Positions 42,849 to 53,392 are shown, counted from the stretch's first letter. The stretch is DNA of 64,000 bases from an uncultured Rhodospirillales bacterium (GCA_913055735.1 CAJXKD010000002.1:598150-662149), one strand, 5' to 3'. The notes: generated by a model from the letters alone, not told the origin. A program made the numbers and translations.

Positions 42849-43870
42849 GCGTGGATGAGCTCGAACTGACGGCGCCAGCGCCGTGCGAAAACAGCTATCT
42901 TGCGGGACATGCGGAGACCGAGCGTCTGTTTGTCGATGCTTTCGGCGGCGGCCGTTTGGCACATGCGTGGCTGATCACCGGTCCGCGCGGTATCGGCAAG
43001 GCGACGCTGGCGTTTCGCTTGGCGCGGTTCATCCTTGCCCAAAAGTCTGGCGCGCCGGTGAACGAGGCGGCCTTGGAGATGGCTCCATCCGATCCTTTGT
43101 TTCGCCGGATCGCGTCGGGCGGGCATGCCGATCTCTTGGTGGTCGAGCGGGCCGTCGATCCCAAGACCGAAAAACGCCGCACCGAAATCACCGTCGATAA
43201 TGTACGCAACGTGAAGGGCTTCCTCTCCAAAACCCCGGCGGAAGGAGGCTGGCGTGTGGTGATTGTCGATGCCGCCGACGAGATGAATGCCAATGCCGCC
43301 AATGCCTTGCTAAAAGTTCTCGAGGAGCCGCCTGCACGGGCGCTACTGCTGCTGGTTGCGCACAATCCGGGGCGCCTCTTGCCGACGATCCGGTCCCGTT
43401 GCCGCAAGTTGACGGCAAAGCCGCTGTCCGATGAAACGGTCGGCGATCTGCTCGGCCGCTACCGGCCCGATCTCGATGCGGCCGATCGGCAAACTCTCGT
43501 CGCTCTCGCGGAGGGTAGCATCGGACGGGCTTTGGCCTATGCGGACGAGGAGGGGATGGGGCTCTATCGCGAGGCGATAAAGCTGTTGGACAATATGCCC
43601 GGGGTCGACGTTCAGGCCGTTCATAAGTTTGCCGATACCGCCGTCCGCGATACCACTGGCGAGGCTTTCCGCAGCGTTGGCGATCTGGTCCGCTGGTGGC
43701 TAGCGAGACGCGTGGCAGAGGGCGTGTCCGGGACCGTCGGCGCCCTTGATCCCTGGTTCGAGGTATGGGAAAAGGTCACCCGCTTGTTCGAGCGGGCGGA
43801 CAGCGTCAACCTTGATCGTAAGCAGGTGATATTAAACGCGTTTCTGGCGATCGACGCCGCCGGGCGCTAG
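42845..43870 (+). CDS. holB: DNA polymerase III subunit delta prime
   Basis: A 341-residue clamp-loader subunit. It opens with a segment typical of the alphaproteobacterial protein (GHAETERLFVDAFGGGRLAH). A Walker A-like motif GPRGIGKAT, a Walker B-like region (VIVDAADEMNANAANALLKV) with LEEPP, and the SRC motif in TIRSRCRKL follow. The zinc-binding Cys cluster of other delta prime proteins is not seen, as is common in alphaproteobacteria. It overlaps tmk by 4 nt and precedes metG by 28 nt. Confidence 0.93.
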   Translation: MSVDELELTAPAPCENSYLAGHAETERLFVDAFGGGRLAHAWLITGPRGIGKATLAFRLARFILAQKSGAPVNEAALEMAPSDPLFRRIASGGHADLLVVERAVDPKTEKRRTEITVDNVRNVKGFLSKTPAEGGWRVVIVDAADEMNANAANALLKVLEEPPARALLLLVAHNPGRLLPTIRSRCRKLTAKPLSDETVGDLLGRYRPDLDAADRQTLVALAEGSIGRALAYADEEGMGLYREAIKLLDNMPGVDVQAVHKFADTAVRDTTGEAFRSVGDLVRWWLARRVAEGVSGTVGALDPWFEVWEKVTRLFERADSVNLDRKQVILNAFLAIDAAGR

Positions 43871-43898
43871 ATACCCGTGATCCTTTCGGGAGGAAAAA

Positions 43899-45446
43899 GT
43901 GGCTAAGACGCCATTCTACATCACGACGGCCATTTCCTACGTCAACGGCTTGCCCCATTTGGGTCATGCCTACGAGGCGATTGCCACCGACGTGATGGCG
44001 CGCTTCAAACGGCTCGACGGCTACGATGTCCATTTCCTCACCGGCACCGACGAGCATGGCCAGAAGGTCGAGAAGTCGGCTATTGCCGCGGGGATGGAGC
44101 CGAAGGCGTTCTGCGACCAGAACGCCGCCGCCTTCCGCGAGATGACCGAGCTGCTCAACATCTCCAACGATGACTTCATCCGCACGACCGAGGAGCGCCA
44201 TTACCGCGCCAGTCAGGCCATTTGGCAAAAGCTGGAGGAGGCGGGCGATATCTATCTCGGCAGCTATGCCGGTTGGTACTCGGTGCGCGATGAAGCCTAC
44301 TTCGCCGAGGATGAGCTGACCGACGGGCCCGACGGGCAAAAGCTGGCGCCCTCCGGCGCGCCCTGCGAATGGGTCGAGGAGCCGAGCTATTTCTTCAAGC
44401 TGTCGGCCTATACGGACAAACTGCTTGCGTATTACGACGCCCATCCCGATTTCATCTTGCCCGAAACGCGGCGCAACGAGGTGGTGAGCTTCGTCAAACA
44501 GGGCCTCCGCGATCTTTCCATCTCGCGGACGACCTTCAATTGGGGGGTGCCGGTGCCCGGCGATCCGGCGCACATCATGTATGTGTGGCTGGATGCGCTG
44601 ACCAACTACATCACCGCGCTCGGCTATCCCGATATGGACGGCAAGATGGCGAGCCATTGGCCTGCCGACGTGCATGTGATCGGCAAGGACATCGTGCGCT
44701 TCCACGCCGTCTATTGGCCGGCCTTTCTGATGAGCGCCGGGATCGAGGTGCCCAAGCGCGTCTTCGGTCACGGCTTCCTCAATATCGAGGGAGAGAAGAT
44801 GTCCAAGTCTTTGGGCAATGTTCTGTCGCCCCAGGCGATGATCGACGAATTCGGCCTCGATCAGATCCGCTTTTTCCTGATGCGCGAAGTGCCCTTCGGC
44901 GGCGACGGCTCCTTTTCGCGGGAAGGCATGATCCAGCGCATCAACAGCGATCTCGCCAACGATTTCGGCAATCTGGCACAGAGGGTGCTGTCGATGATCG
45001 GCAAGAATTGCGGCGCGCAGGTGCCGGAGCCGGGTGAATTCACCGAGGCCGACATGGCGTTGCTGGGCGAAGCGGAAGCGGCGCTTGCCGGCGCACGTGC
45101 CCAGTTTGAGGTGCAGGCGTTTCACGAGGCACTTGAAATTCTGTGGCGGGTGATCCGTAACGCCAACGCCTACGTGGATCATCAGGCGCCGTGGGAGCTC
45201 CGCAAGTCCGATCCCGCGCGCATGGAGACGGTGCTGTATGTGCTCGCCGAGACCATCCGCCATCTGGCCATATTGGCGCAGCCGTTCATGCCTGAAGCGA
45301 TGGCCAAAATGCTCGATCAATTGGCGGTGGCCGAGGACGCACGCGCGTTTGACAGTCTCGGTGACGGCGGCCGGCTAGCACCGGGCACGCCGCTGCCCAA
45401 ACCGCAGGGTGTGTTTCCGCGTTATGTGGAAGAGGCGGCCGAATAG
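43899..45446 (+). CDS. metG: methionyl-tRNA synthetase
   Basis: A 515-residue class I synthetase. The HIGH motif appears as PHLGHAYEA near residue 20 and the KMSKS loop as EKMSKSLGN near residue 300. It is of the short type, without the C-terminal dimerisation/tRNA-binding domain and without the four-Cys zinc knuckle. The start is GTG 43899 with GGGAGGAAAAA just upstream. A hairpin that includes the stop codon follows. It is the last gene of the tmk-holB-metG run. Confidence 0.96.
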   Translation: MAKTPFYITTAISYVNGLPHLGHAYEAIATDVMARFKRLDGYDVHFLTGTDEHGQKVEKSAIAAGMEPKAFCDQNAAAFREMTELLNISNDDFIRTTEERHYRASQAIWQKLEEAGDIYLGSYAGWYSVRDEAYFAEDELTDGPDGQKLAPSGAPCEWVEEPSYFFKLSAYTDKLLAYYDAHPDFILPETRRNEVVSFVKQGLRDLSISRTTFNWGVPVPGDPAHIMYVWLDALTNYITALGYPDMDGKMASHWPADVHVIGKDIVRFHAVYWPAFLMSAGIEVPKRVFGHGFLNIEGEKMSKSLGNVLSPQAMIDEFGLDQIRFFLMREVPFGGDGSFSREGMIQRINSDLANDFGNLAQRVLSMIGKNCGAQVPEPGEFTEADMALLGEAEAALAGARAQFEVQAFHEALEILWRVIRNANAYVDHQAPWELRKSDPARMETVLYVLAETIRHLAILAQPFMPEAMAKMLDQLAVAEDARAFDSLGDGGRLAPGTPLPKPQGVFPRYVEEAAE

Positions 45447-45462
45447 CCGCCTCTCATATCTT
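45431..45462. terminator. terminator hairpin at the end of metG
   Basis: A 9-bp stem AGAGGCGGC / GCCGCCTCT with loop cgaata overlaps the metG stop and is followed by catatcttt. The gene on the other strand ends 20 nt further on, so the hairpin may serve both directions, better for metG. Confidence 0.6.
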
Positions 45463-45473
45463 TAATCGCTGAA

Positions 45474-46442
<969 letters not shown>

Positions 46443-46591
46443 GGAACTGTCCCCTGGAGATACTATGTTTGTTGGGAGGCAATACTGCCCAATTGCCTGG
46501 ATTAAGCCAATTTTGTTGTCCCGGGGCAAACGGGATTCTAAGGTTCGGCGCCCACGGTCCGGGCAGCGGAATGAGAAACTGAAATAGACCT

Positions 46592-47368
46592 ATGCTCGTT
46601 GATAGCCACTGTCATCTGAACTACCCACCGCTCGCCGAAGATATCGATGGCGCGCTGGCGCGCGCCCATGAGGCGGGCGTCACGCACATGCTCAATATCT
46701 CCACCCGTCTTTCCGAATTCGAGGCCGTGCGGGCCATCGCCGAGGAACACGCGCATATTTATTGTTCGGTCGGCGTTCATCCGCACGAGGCGGAGGAGGA
46801 GGGCGACGTTGCCCTCGACAAGCTCATCGCCCTCACCGAGCATCCCAAGGTGGTCGGCATCGGTGAAACCGGCCTCGATTTCTATTACGACAACAGCCCG
46901 CGCGATCTGCAGGAAAAGAGCTTCCGCACCCATATCGCGGCGGCACGCGAAACCGGCCTGCCGCTGATCATCCACACCCGCGACGCGGACCAAAAAACCA
47001 TCGAAATTCTCGACGAGGAGCAGAAAAAAGGCACGTTTCCCGGTCTGATCCATTGCTTTTCCGTCGGTCAGGAGGTGGCCGATGCCGCTCTCGGCCACGG
47101 CATGTATATCTCCATTTCCGGTATCGTGACGTTCAAGACCGCCGAGGCGCTGCGCGACACCGTGCGCACCGTGCCGCTCGAACGTCTTTTGGTCGAGACG
47201 GACGCGCCGTTCCTGGCGCCGGTGCCCATGCGCGGCAAGACCAACGAGCCGTCCTTCGTGCAATACACCACGGCAAAAGTGGCGGAACTCAAGGACATGT
47301 CAGCGGATGATCTGGCGGCGGCAACCAGCGACAATTTCTTCCGCTTGTTCTCCAAGGCGGCGGCTTAA
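46592..47368 (+). CDS. TatD-family metal-dependent deoxyribonuclease
   Basis: A 258-residue TIM-barrel hydrolase. Metal ligands of the family are visible: DSHCHL at residues 4-9, Glu in GIGETGLDFYYD, His in LIIHTRDA, His in LIHCFSVG and Asp in LVETDAPFLAP. TatD proteins are 3'-5' DNases; the YcfH branch usually sits next to tmk-holB, as here. It is followed 14 nt later by the MBL-fold gene and probably forms an operon with it. Confidence 0.92.
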   Translation: MLVDSHCHLNYPPLAEDIDGALARAHEAGVTHMLNISTRLSEFEAVRAIAEEHAHIYCSVGVHPHEAEEEGDVALDKLIALTEHPKVVGIGETGLDFYYDNSPRDLQEKSFRTHIAAARETGLPLIIHTRDADQKTIEILDEEQKKGTFPGLIHCFSVGQEVADAALGHGMYISISGIVTFKTAEALRDTVRTVPLERLLVETDAPFLAPVPMRGKTNEPSFVQYTTAKVAELKDMSADDLAAATSDNFFRLFSKAAA

Positions 47369-47382
47369 GGGCCTTTCCGGAT

Positions 47383-48168
47383 ATGAAAGTCACCATTCTC
47401 GGTTGCGGCCATTCTGGCGGGACGCCCATGATCGGCGGCATCGGCTGGGGTAATTGCGACCCCGCCAACCCCAAGAACCGGCGTACCCGGCCGTCGATCC
47501 TCGTTGAGACCGGTACCGGCCATATTCTGGTCGATACCTCACCGGACCTCCGCGAGCAGTTCCTGGCCGCGGACATCCGCCGCGTCGATACGGTGCTGTT
47601 CACCCACGCGCACGCCGACCATCTCCACGGTATCGACGATCTCCGGGCCATCAACCGGGTCATGAAAGCGCCCATCGAGGCCTATGCCGACGCCAAGACC
47701 TGGGATGAAATTCGGGAGCGTTTCGAATATACGCTGACGCCGCTGCGCGAAGGTTCGAAATTTTTCTACAAACCGGTTCTGGTGCCGCACGGGATCGTGC
47801 CTGGCGAGACCATCGAGATCGGCGGCGTGCCGGTAACGGCCTTCGAACAGGATCATGGGGTCGCGGGCACGTCGCTCGGCTACCGCATCGGCGATCTCGG
47901 CTACACGACCGACGTGGTCGATATGCCCGAGGACGGCTTCGGGATATTGGCCGGGATCGACACTTGGCTCATCGGGGCGCTGATGGACGATCCGCACCCG
48001 ACCCATGCCCATGTGGCCAAAGTTCTGAGTTGGGTCGAGAGGGTGGGGCCGCGTCAGGCGGTGCTCACGCACATGAGCAATCTCCTCGACTATGACGCGC
48101 TGGCGGCCCAATTGCCCGACGACGTCGTGCCGGCCTATGACGGGCTGGTTCTCGATATCCCCAGCTAA
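47383..48168 (+). CDS. MBL-fold metallo-hydrolase (PhnP-like)
   Basis: A 261-residue metallo-beta-lactamase-fold protein. The metal-binding signature THAHADHLHGIDDL is near residue 71-84, and further ligands are in EQDHGVAG and VVDMPED. The opening VTILGCGHSGGTPMIGG is typical of the PhnP-like group found after tatD in alphaproteobacteria. PhnP cleaves cyclic phosphodiesters; the substrate here is unknown. Confidence 0.85.
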   Translation: MKVTILGCGHSGGTPMIGGIGWGNCDPANPKNRRTRPSILVETGTGHILVDTSPDLREQFLAADIRRVDTVLFTHAHADHLHGIDDLRAINRVMKAPIEAYADAKTWDEIRERFEYTLTPLREGSKFFYKPVLVPHGIVPGETIEIGGVPVTAFEQDHGVAGTSLGYRIGDLGYTTDVVDMPEDGFGILAGIDTWLIGALMDDPHPTHAHVAKVLSWVERVGPRQAVLTHMSNLLDYDALAAQLPDDVVPAYDGLVLDIPS

Positions 48169-48249
48169 TTATTTCAAAATTTATCACATAATGAATGGCG
48201 TTTAGACGATTGAAATATCGAGATATTCTTTTCCCACACCTTTTAATTA

Positions 48250-48265
48250 CATAATATATATTATG
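48250..48265. promoter_or_regulatory. 16-bp AT palindrome in AT-rich intergenic island
   Basis: CATAATATATATTATG is a perfect palindrome. CATAAT recurs at 48186 and 48268, all within a roughly 100-bp AT-rich island (48170-48280) in an otherwise GC-rich region. It could be an operator or a curved promoter element for the small membrane protein gene that follows. Confidence 0.35.
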
Positions 48266-48396
48266 CGACATAATGATATGGCCAAGGGAGGCTGAGGCTT
48301 CGAACGAAGTGTCCCTCCTTCCCGTATCCTATCTCTGAGCCAGGCCGCGATCAGTTCTATGAGCCCACCCGGCAATCCGTGTTGTAAGATTGTTTG

Positions 48397-48606
48397 ATGA
48401 TCTATTTGAACGATCAAATTCTGGCCAGATTAGGCCAGGCGATTTACTGGGTTGGATGCGCAATTGCCCTACTCGTTCTTGCGTTGTTGGGATTTGGTGT
48501 CTTCAAGGGATACGTTGAAGGCATCGAGATTGTATTAGCTCTGATCGCTGCGTTTGTTTTTTGGGCCGCAGGCCGTCTGGTTCGGTTCGTTCTAAAGGGC
48601 GATTGA
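48397..48606 (+). CDS. small two-span membrane protein, 69 residues
   Basis: The product has two hydrophobic segments (about 14-38, IYWVGCAIALLVLALLGFGV, and 43-65, IEIVLALIAAFVFWAAG) joined by a short loop with Lys and Glu. It ends RFVLKGD. No family was recognised. A TTG lies directly before the ATG. The ribosome binding site is poor, and AT content is higher than in the surroundings. Confidence rests on the clean two-span pattern. Confidence 0.45.
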   Translation: MIYLNDQILARLGQAIYWVGCAIALLVLALLGFGVFKGYVEGIEIVLALIAAFVFWAAGRLVRFVLKGD

Positions 48607-48709
48607 TTGAAGCGCTGTTTGAGTTTTCGCCCCCGATTGCAAATCCCCGCAACCGAATACAATCGCCGCTCGGTAGATTTTATGTTTCCATTTTGTTCTA
48701 GTCTGGCAG

Positions 48710-48922
48710 ATGGAGACCGACCCCACCTACAGACAGTTCCGTGACGCGGTGCGCGCGGCGTTGCCCAAGCCACTCAGGACGAAAATGCAGGACCATGAGA
48801 TCGGCGGCTTCGCCTATCGCGTCTGGCGGACCCTACGCGCGCGGCGCCTCGCCGTGGTGCCGCTGCGGTCCCTCGGCAGCTTCGACCACGTTCAGCGCGG
48901 TCATGACGATCCCGATCGTTGA
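48710..48922 (+). CDS. possible small protein, 70 residues, doubtful
   Basis: An Arg-rich frame starting METDPTYRQFRDAVRAALPK. The first half looks protein-like and amphipathic, but the second half becomes Arg/Leu-rich and ends abruptly. No good ribosome binding site precedes it. It could be the remnant of a longer gene or not be translated. No function can be given. Confidence 0.25.
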   Translation: METDPTYRQFRDAVRAALPKPLRTKMQDHEIGGFAYRVWRTLRARRLAVVPLRSLGSFDHVQRGHDDPDR

Positions 48923-48954
48923 GAACGGGAAATGATCAGGCTACCCTTCCCCAC

Positions 48955-49398
48955 ATGAGCCGGAGAAATAACAAGGCGACAATCCCCGAACCGCCCGCCG
49001 ATGTCGCGGCGGTGTTTGAGAAATACCCCGCGGCTGTTCGCAAGAAGCTGCTGGCCGTCCGCAAGCTGATCTTCGAGACGGCCGCCAAGACGGACGGCGT
49101 CGGGCCGCTCACCGAGACCCTCAAATGGGGCGAGCCGTCCTATTTGACGGAAACATCCAAAAGCGGCAGCACCATCCGGCTCGGCCCGGTGAAAGGGTCA
49201 TCCAATCAATGCGCGGTCTATTTCATCTGCACAACCGATCTTTTGGACAGTTTCCGGACGCTGTTCGCGGATGATCTGACCTTCGGCGGCAACCGCTCGA
49301 TTCTGCTCGAAACGGCTGATCCGCTGCCCAAAGGCCCGCTCGCGAGCTGCCTGGAGATGGCGCTCACCTATAAGCTCAGGAAGAAAAAGCGCAAATAG
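48955..49398 (+). CDS. DUF1801-domain protein
   Basis: A 147-residue protein of the DUF1801 (YdhG-like) family. The domain opens with VAAVFEKYPAAVRKKLLAVR and has the conserved ETLKWGEPSYLT motif in the middle, ending in a basic tail (KLRKKKRK). The function is unknown; the fold resembles small ligand-binding proteins. ATG 48955 starts at MSRRNN; an upstream frame from 48919 adds 12 unrelated residues. It converges with tag, 15 nt away. Confidence 0.75.
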   Translation: MSRRNNKATIPEPPADVAAVFEKYPAAVRKKLLAVRKLIFETAAKTDGVGPLTETLKWGEPSYLTETSKSGSTIRLGPVKGSSNQCAVYFICTTDLLDSFRTLFADDLTFGGNRSILLETADPLPKGPLASCLEMALTYKLRKKKRK

Positions 49399-49413
49399 CG
49401 CCCTGCTCTTCGT

Positions 49414-50022
49414 TTATGTCGGCCGCTTGAATTTGCTGCGCGCGCTTTCGACCTGGGCGTGGATGACGCAATCGGGAATGTGGTCGTTGACGAGTCCCAT
49501 GGCTTGCATGAAGGCATAGACCGTCGTCGGGCCGACGAATTTCCAGCCGCGCTTCTTGAGATCCTTGGAAATGGCGATGGATTCCGCCGTGGTCGACACC
49601 GTCTGCGCCGCGGCCTGGCCCTCGGCGTCGGGCTCGAAGCCCCAGAAATAGGCGGCGAGCGAGCCTTCCTGCTTCACCATCTCCTGGGCGCGTTGAGCGT
49701 TGTTGATGACCGCTTCGATCTTACCGCGGTGGCGGACGATGCCCGCATCCTTGAGCAGGCGTTCGATGTCGCGTTTGCCGAAACGTGCCACCTTGTCGAA
49801 ATCGAAGCCCTCGAAGGCGGCGCGGAAATTCTCCCGCTTGGTCAGGATCGTGCGCCAGCTCAAGCCCGACTGAAAACCCTCCAGACACAGTTTCTCGAAC
49901 AGGCGGCGGTCGTCGTCGACCGGGAAACCCCATTCGGTGTCATGATAGGGAAAGAATTCATCGACGGTTCCGGACCAGCCGCAGCGTGGTTTGCCGTCCG
50001 GCCCTTCTACTGTTTTGCTCAT
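49414..50022 (-). CDS. tag: DNA-3-methyladenine glycosylase I
   Basis: A 202-residue helix-hairpin-helix DNA repair glycosylase that removes 3-methyladenine. The zinc-binding set of the Tag family is visible: Cys14 in PRCGW, His27 in YHDTEWG, and the C-terminal His and Cys in DHIPDCVIH. The substrate pocket motif GLSWRTILTKRENFR and the HhH segment WKFVGPTTVYAFMQA are in place. Length is normal. Confidence 0.93.
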   Translation of the reverse strand: MSKTVEGPDGKPRCGWSGTVDEFFPYHDTEWGFPVDDDRRLFEKLCLEGFQSGLSWRTILTKRENFRAAFEGFDFDKVARFGKRDIERLLKDAGIVRHRGKIEAVINNAQRAQEMVKQEGSLAAYFWGFEPDAEGQAAAQTVSTTAESIAISKDLKKRGWKFVGPTTVYAFMQAMGLVNDHIPDCVIHAQVESARSKFKRPT

Positions 50023-50158
50023 TGCGGGTATTCTTTTGTTGGGATCACGATGCCCGGATGGTCGTCCGCGCCTTCCGTCCCGTCAAGACCGCACGGCGGT
50101 TATCGGGTCACGTTGCTGACATACCCCTGGCAGTAGGCCCTTGGCAGAAAGTGGCACT

Positions 50159-50809
50159 TTACTGGAATGTCACCGTTTCGAGGGCGCGTTTGATCTTGTC
50201 GTCGCCCCAGGTATCGGGGGCCGCGGGGGCATCCAGGGGCGTTGCCAGCCAGGTGCCGTGCCCTTCTTCGGTGATTTCCACCGAACCGGCGCCGTTGGAG
50301 ACGATGATCCCGCCTCCCCCCAGCAGGGCGAATTGCATCACCCCGTCAAGGGGGCCACCCCAGAACTCGGTGCCGCGCACGCCGATGGAGGCGAATTCCG
50401 TGTCCATGCGGAACGGCTGGCCCGTGAGTTGGGCGATCTTGCCGGTGATGGCGCGGACCGTGCCGTCGAGCAGCCGTGTCGCCGCATTGCCGCTGTTGTC
50501 ATCGAAGCGGTATTCCATGACGACGAAATTGGTACGCTCGCCGAGGGTGAACAGGCCGTCATCGATCATGCGCAGCTCCAGGCGCGAGTCCGCGCCCGTC
50601 GAGACCACATCGCCGATAAGAATCTCCGCGCCGACCTTGAGGGCTCTTGGCGTCGCGTCCTGGATGGCGATGGCGCTGCCTTGAAGCTTGGCGACCGTGC
50701 CGGCGACCTTTTTCTCCAGTTCTTGGGCGGCGCCGGGCGAAACGAAAAGGCCGGCACTAAAAACTGCGCCAAACAAGCTCAGGAAGGAACGGCGAGTGAA
50801 GAACTGCAT
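50159..50809 (-). CDS. FecR-domain exported protein
   Basis: A 216-residue protein. The N-terminus MQFFTRRSFLSLFGAV carries a twin-arginine-like motif (TRRSFLS) and a hydrophobic core ending GAAQ near residue 29, so Tat or Sec export is likely. The mature part is a FecR domain: AEILIGDVVSTGADSRLELR, then LLDGTVRAITGKI and SIGVRGTEFW. Such stand-alone periplasmic FecR proteins occur next to adenylate cyclases or in secretion loci, but no partner is seen here. An upstream in-frame start at 51076 would overlap mazG. It is divergent from mazG. Confidence 0.75.
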   Translation of the reverse strand: MQFFTRRSFLSLFGAVFSAGLFVSPGAAQELEKKVAGTVAKLQGSAIAIQDATPRALKVGAEILIGDVVSTGADSRLELRMIDDGLFTLGERTNFVVMEYRFDDNSGNAATRLLDGTVRAITGKIAQLTGQPFRMDTEFASIGVRGTEFWGGPLDGVMQFALLGGGGIIVSNGAGSVEITEEGHGTWLATPLDAPAAPDTWGDDKIKRALETVTFQ

Positions 50810-50975
50810 CTGTTCGAGTCTCCGCAAAAACAAATGACCCCCCGTTCGGTTCTTGTCGGCCTGATCGGCCTGTTGGCGGGAGTTTACCCGCAATCCCTTA
50901 GCGGCGCATGAAATTCCCAAAAAAAGCGTGCAAAACAGGTGCTTCCCGCGATTTCGAGTGCTACGGTCCGTGGCC

Positions 50976-51803
50976 ATGGACGAGCCCAAAATCACCCAAT
51001 TGACGCGAATCATGGCCAAGTTGCGCGATCCGGACGGCGGCTGCCCCTGGGATGTGGAACAGACGTTTGCCACCATTGCCCCCTACACCATCGAGGAAGC
51101 CTACGAGGTCGCCGACGCCATCGATCACGGCGACATGGCCGCCCTCAAGGACGAGTTGGGCGATTTGTTGCTGCAGGTGGTCTTCCACGCCCGCATGGCC
51201 GAAGAAGCCGGCGCCTTTGCCTTCGACGATGTGGTCGAGGCCATTTGCGACAAGATGATCCGCCGCCACCCGCATGTGTTCGGTGACGTCAACGTCGGCT
51301 CGGCCGAAGCCCAGACCGTCGCCTGGGAGGAACAAAAGGCCCGTGAGCGGGCTGAAAAACACGCTGAAACCGGTACGGCGGAAACGCACAGCGCCCTCGA
51401 CGGCGTCGCCAAGGGGCTGCCCGCCCTCCTCCGCGCCTATAAGCTGCAGCGCCGCGCCGCACGGGTCGGCTTCGATTGGCCCGACGCGGCGGGAGCAGCC
51501 GACAAGTTGCGCGAGGAACTGGCAGAGCTGGAGGAAGAAATCGCCCATCACGCGGACGGCAACGGCAATGCGGCGCATCTCGAGGACGAGATCGGCGACG
51601 TGCTGTTTTCCGCCGTCAATGTGGCGCGCAAGCTGGAGATCGATCCGGAAACGGCGTTGCGCCTGTGCAACGTCAAGTTCGACCGGCGCTTCCGCCGTGT
51701 CGAGGCCCTGATGGCGGAAACCGGGAAATCCGTCGAGGACGCCAGCCTCGACGAGATGGAAGAACTGTGGCAGCAGGTGAAACGCGAGGAATTGGGCGGT
51801 TAA
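50976..51803 (+). CDS. mazG: nucleoside triphosphate pyrophosphohydrolase MazG
   Basis: A 275-residue NTP pyrophosphatase with two tandem MazG domains that hydrolyses NTPs, including aberrant ones, to NMP and PPi. In the first domain LRDPDGGCPWDVEQT, EEAYEVADAI and DELGDLLLQVVFH hold the metal-binding acids; the second has REELAELEEEI and EDEIGDVLFSAVN. ATG 50976 was chosen; an upstream frame from 50928 adds unrelated residues. In relatives mazG often follows hflX; here it is 4 kb away on the opposite strand. Confidence 0.94.
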   Translation: MDEPKITQLTRIMAKLRDPDGGCPWDVEQTFATIAPYTIEEAYEVADAIDHGDMAALKDELGDLLLQVVFHARMAEEAGAFAFDDVVEAICDKMIRRHPHVFGDVNVGSAEAQTVAWEEQKARERAEKHAETGTAETHSALDGVAKGLPALLRAYKLQRRAARVGFDWPDAAGAADKLREELAELEEEIAHHADGNGNAAHLEDEIGDVLFSAVNVARKLEIDPETALRLCNVKFDRRFRRVEALMAETGKSVEDASLDEMEELWQQVKREELGG

Positions 51804-51860
51804 AGCCTTAATCTCCGTGCATTATTGAACTCTTCCCTTCTCGCTCCCCATATCATTGGC

Positions 51861-52505
51861 ATGAGCCTGACACGCTATGCCCCCCTCAAATATGTGCGCC
51901 AATATGCACGTTTGACCGCCTCCATGGCGGCCGTGCTCCTGTGGCTGAGCGGCTGCTATTTCCCGGCCAGCTTCAACGCCGATATCGAGCTGTCGCGCAA
52001 CGGCTTCTATAAAATGACCTTCGACGGCTATGTCGTCGATCTCGGTCTCTACGACCAGCTGGCGCGCGGCGAATTGAAGCCGGACACCAAGAACACCCGC
52101 GAGCGCATCCAAGCGACCCTTACCGATTTCCAGCGCGACAGTGCCACCAAGGAAATCAGCTATTATGGCCAGGGCGCCTTCAAGGTGCTGTGGACCCGTT
52201 CCGGCGACATGGTGAAGTCGAAATTCGTGACCTTCGTCCGGCGCAACGAGAAGATGCTCTCCATCACCTACGATCCCAAGGATTACACCATGACGGTGCG
52301 CGGCACGGTGCTCGGCGCCGCCGACCGCGAGCGCCTGACCAATATGGGCGTCGGTATGCAAGGTGTCCTGCGCGTTCAGACGGACGCGCCCGTGATCAGC
52401 CACAATGCCACCAGGACCGTGGCCAAAGGTGACGTCAAAATCTACGAATGGACCATCCAGTCGTTGAATGATCCGGCGCCGCAGATGGTTGTTCGCCTCC
52501 GCTAA
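51861..52505 (+). CDS. hypothetical lipoprotein, 214 residues
   Basis: A type II signal peptide with a long basic n-region (YAPLKYVRQYARL), hydrophobic stretch and lipobox LSGC, lipidated Cys32. The mature part looks like an all-beta exported domain (SFNADIELSRNGFYKMTFDG). No family was recognised with confidence. A start at 51825 is possible, but MSLTRYAP gives a more usual signal length. Its stop overlaps the stop of the convergent dehydrogenase gene by 4 nt. Confidence 0.65.
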   Translation: MSLTRYAPLKYVRQYARLTASMAAVLLWLSGCYFPASFNADIELSRNGFYKMTFDGYVVDLGLYDQLARGELKPDTKNTRERIQATLTDFQRDSATKEISYYGQGAFKVLWTRSGDMVKSKFVTFVRRNEKMLSITYDPKDYTMTVRGTVLGAADRERLTNMGVGMQGVLRVQTDAPVISHNATRTVAKGDVKIYEWTIQSLNDPAPQMVVRLR

Positions 52506-53392
52506 CCCGCCGGTTTGTTGCGTGTGAGTCTGCGGATGAGGCTCGACGTATCCCAACGGCCGCCGCCCATGGCCTGAACCTCCCGATAGAATTGATCGAC
52601 CAACGCCGTCAGCGGCAGCAGCGCGCCGTTGCGCGAGCCTTCGTCGAGGGCAATCCCGAGATCCTTGCACATCCAATCGACGGCGAACCCAAAATCGAAT
52701 TCATCGTCGATCATGGTGTTGCCGCGGTTTTCCATCTGCCACGATTGCGCCGCGCCCTTGGAAATGACGTCGACCACCTGTTTGCCGTCGAGCCCGGCGC
52801 GGACGGCGAAATTCAATCCTTCCGACAGCCCTTGAACGACACCCCCGATACAGATCTGATTGGCCATCTTGGTAAGCTGCCCAGCGCCCGCCGGTCCCAT
52901 CAGGGTGACGGCGCGGCCATAGCATTTCATGACCGGCTCGGCCGCCGCGAAGGTTTCGCCGTCGCCGCCGACCATAACGGTCAGCGCGCCGTTCTCGGCC
53001 CCCGCCTGGCCGCCCGACACGGGCGCGTCGAGAAAGCCGACCCCCTTCTTTTCCGCGGCATCCTCCAACTCGCGGGCGATCCCCGCCGAGGCCGTGGTGT
53101 GATCGACGAGAATACCGCCACCGCCCATACCGGCGAGCACGCCGGTATCGCCGTAGGTGACGCTGCGGATATCGTCGTCATTGCCGACGCACATGAACAC
53201 GATGTCGGTGTCGACGGCGGCATCCGCCGGGGTCGCGGCCTTCGCGCCGCCGTATTCCTTCGCCCAGGCCTCGGCCTTGCTTTGCGTACGGTTGTAGACG
53301 CAGACGTCATAGCCTGCCTTGGCCAGGTGTCCTGCCATGGGGTAGCCCATCACCCCAAGACCGATGAAGGCTACTTTGGTGTCGTCGGCCAT
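52502..53392 (-). CDS. NAD(P)-dependent 3-hydroxyisobutyrate dehydrogenase-family protein
   Basis: A 296-residue beta-hydroxyacid dehydrogenase, the second of the type in the window. The Rossmann motif is AFIGLGVMGYPMAGHLAKAG, the substrate loop is DAPVSGGQAGAENGAL and the catalytic Lys is in GAGQLTKMANQ. It reduces or oxidises short 3-hydroxyacids; the exact substrate is unknown. ATG 53392 has GGGGAGAAG 5 nt upstream. It differs from the copy at 36892-37773 enough to be an old paralogue. Confidence 0.85.
   Translation of the reverse strand: MADDTKVAFIGLGVMGYPMAGHLAKAGYDVCVYNRTQSKAEAWAKEYGGAKAATPADAAVDTDIVFMCVGNDDDIRSVTYGDTGVLAGMGGGGILVDHTTASAGIARELEDAAEKKGVGFLDAPVSGGQAGAENGALTVMVGGDGETFAAAEPVMKCYGRAVTLMGPAGAGQLTKMANQICIGGVVQGLSEGLNFAVRAGLDGKQVVDVISKGAAQSWQMENRGNTMIDDEFDFGFAVDWMCKDLGIALDEGSRNGALLPLTALVDQFYREVQAMGGGRWDTSSLIRRLTRNKPAG

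Noticed and set aside
39382..42962. Two long minus-strand frames (39382-40917 and 41355-42962)
   Set aside because: They are antisense to the rlpA, carboxypeptidase and tmk genes, whose products carry intact family motifs; the antisense products have none.
43806..45320. 504-codon minus-strand frame opposite metG
   Set aside because: The plus strand encodes an intact methionyl-tRNA synthetase; the antisense frame is His/Gly/Arg-rich with no family resemblance.
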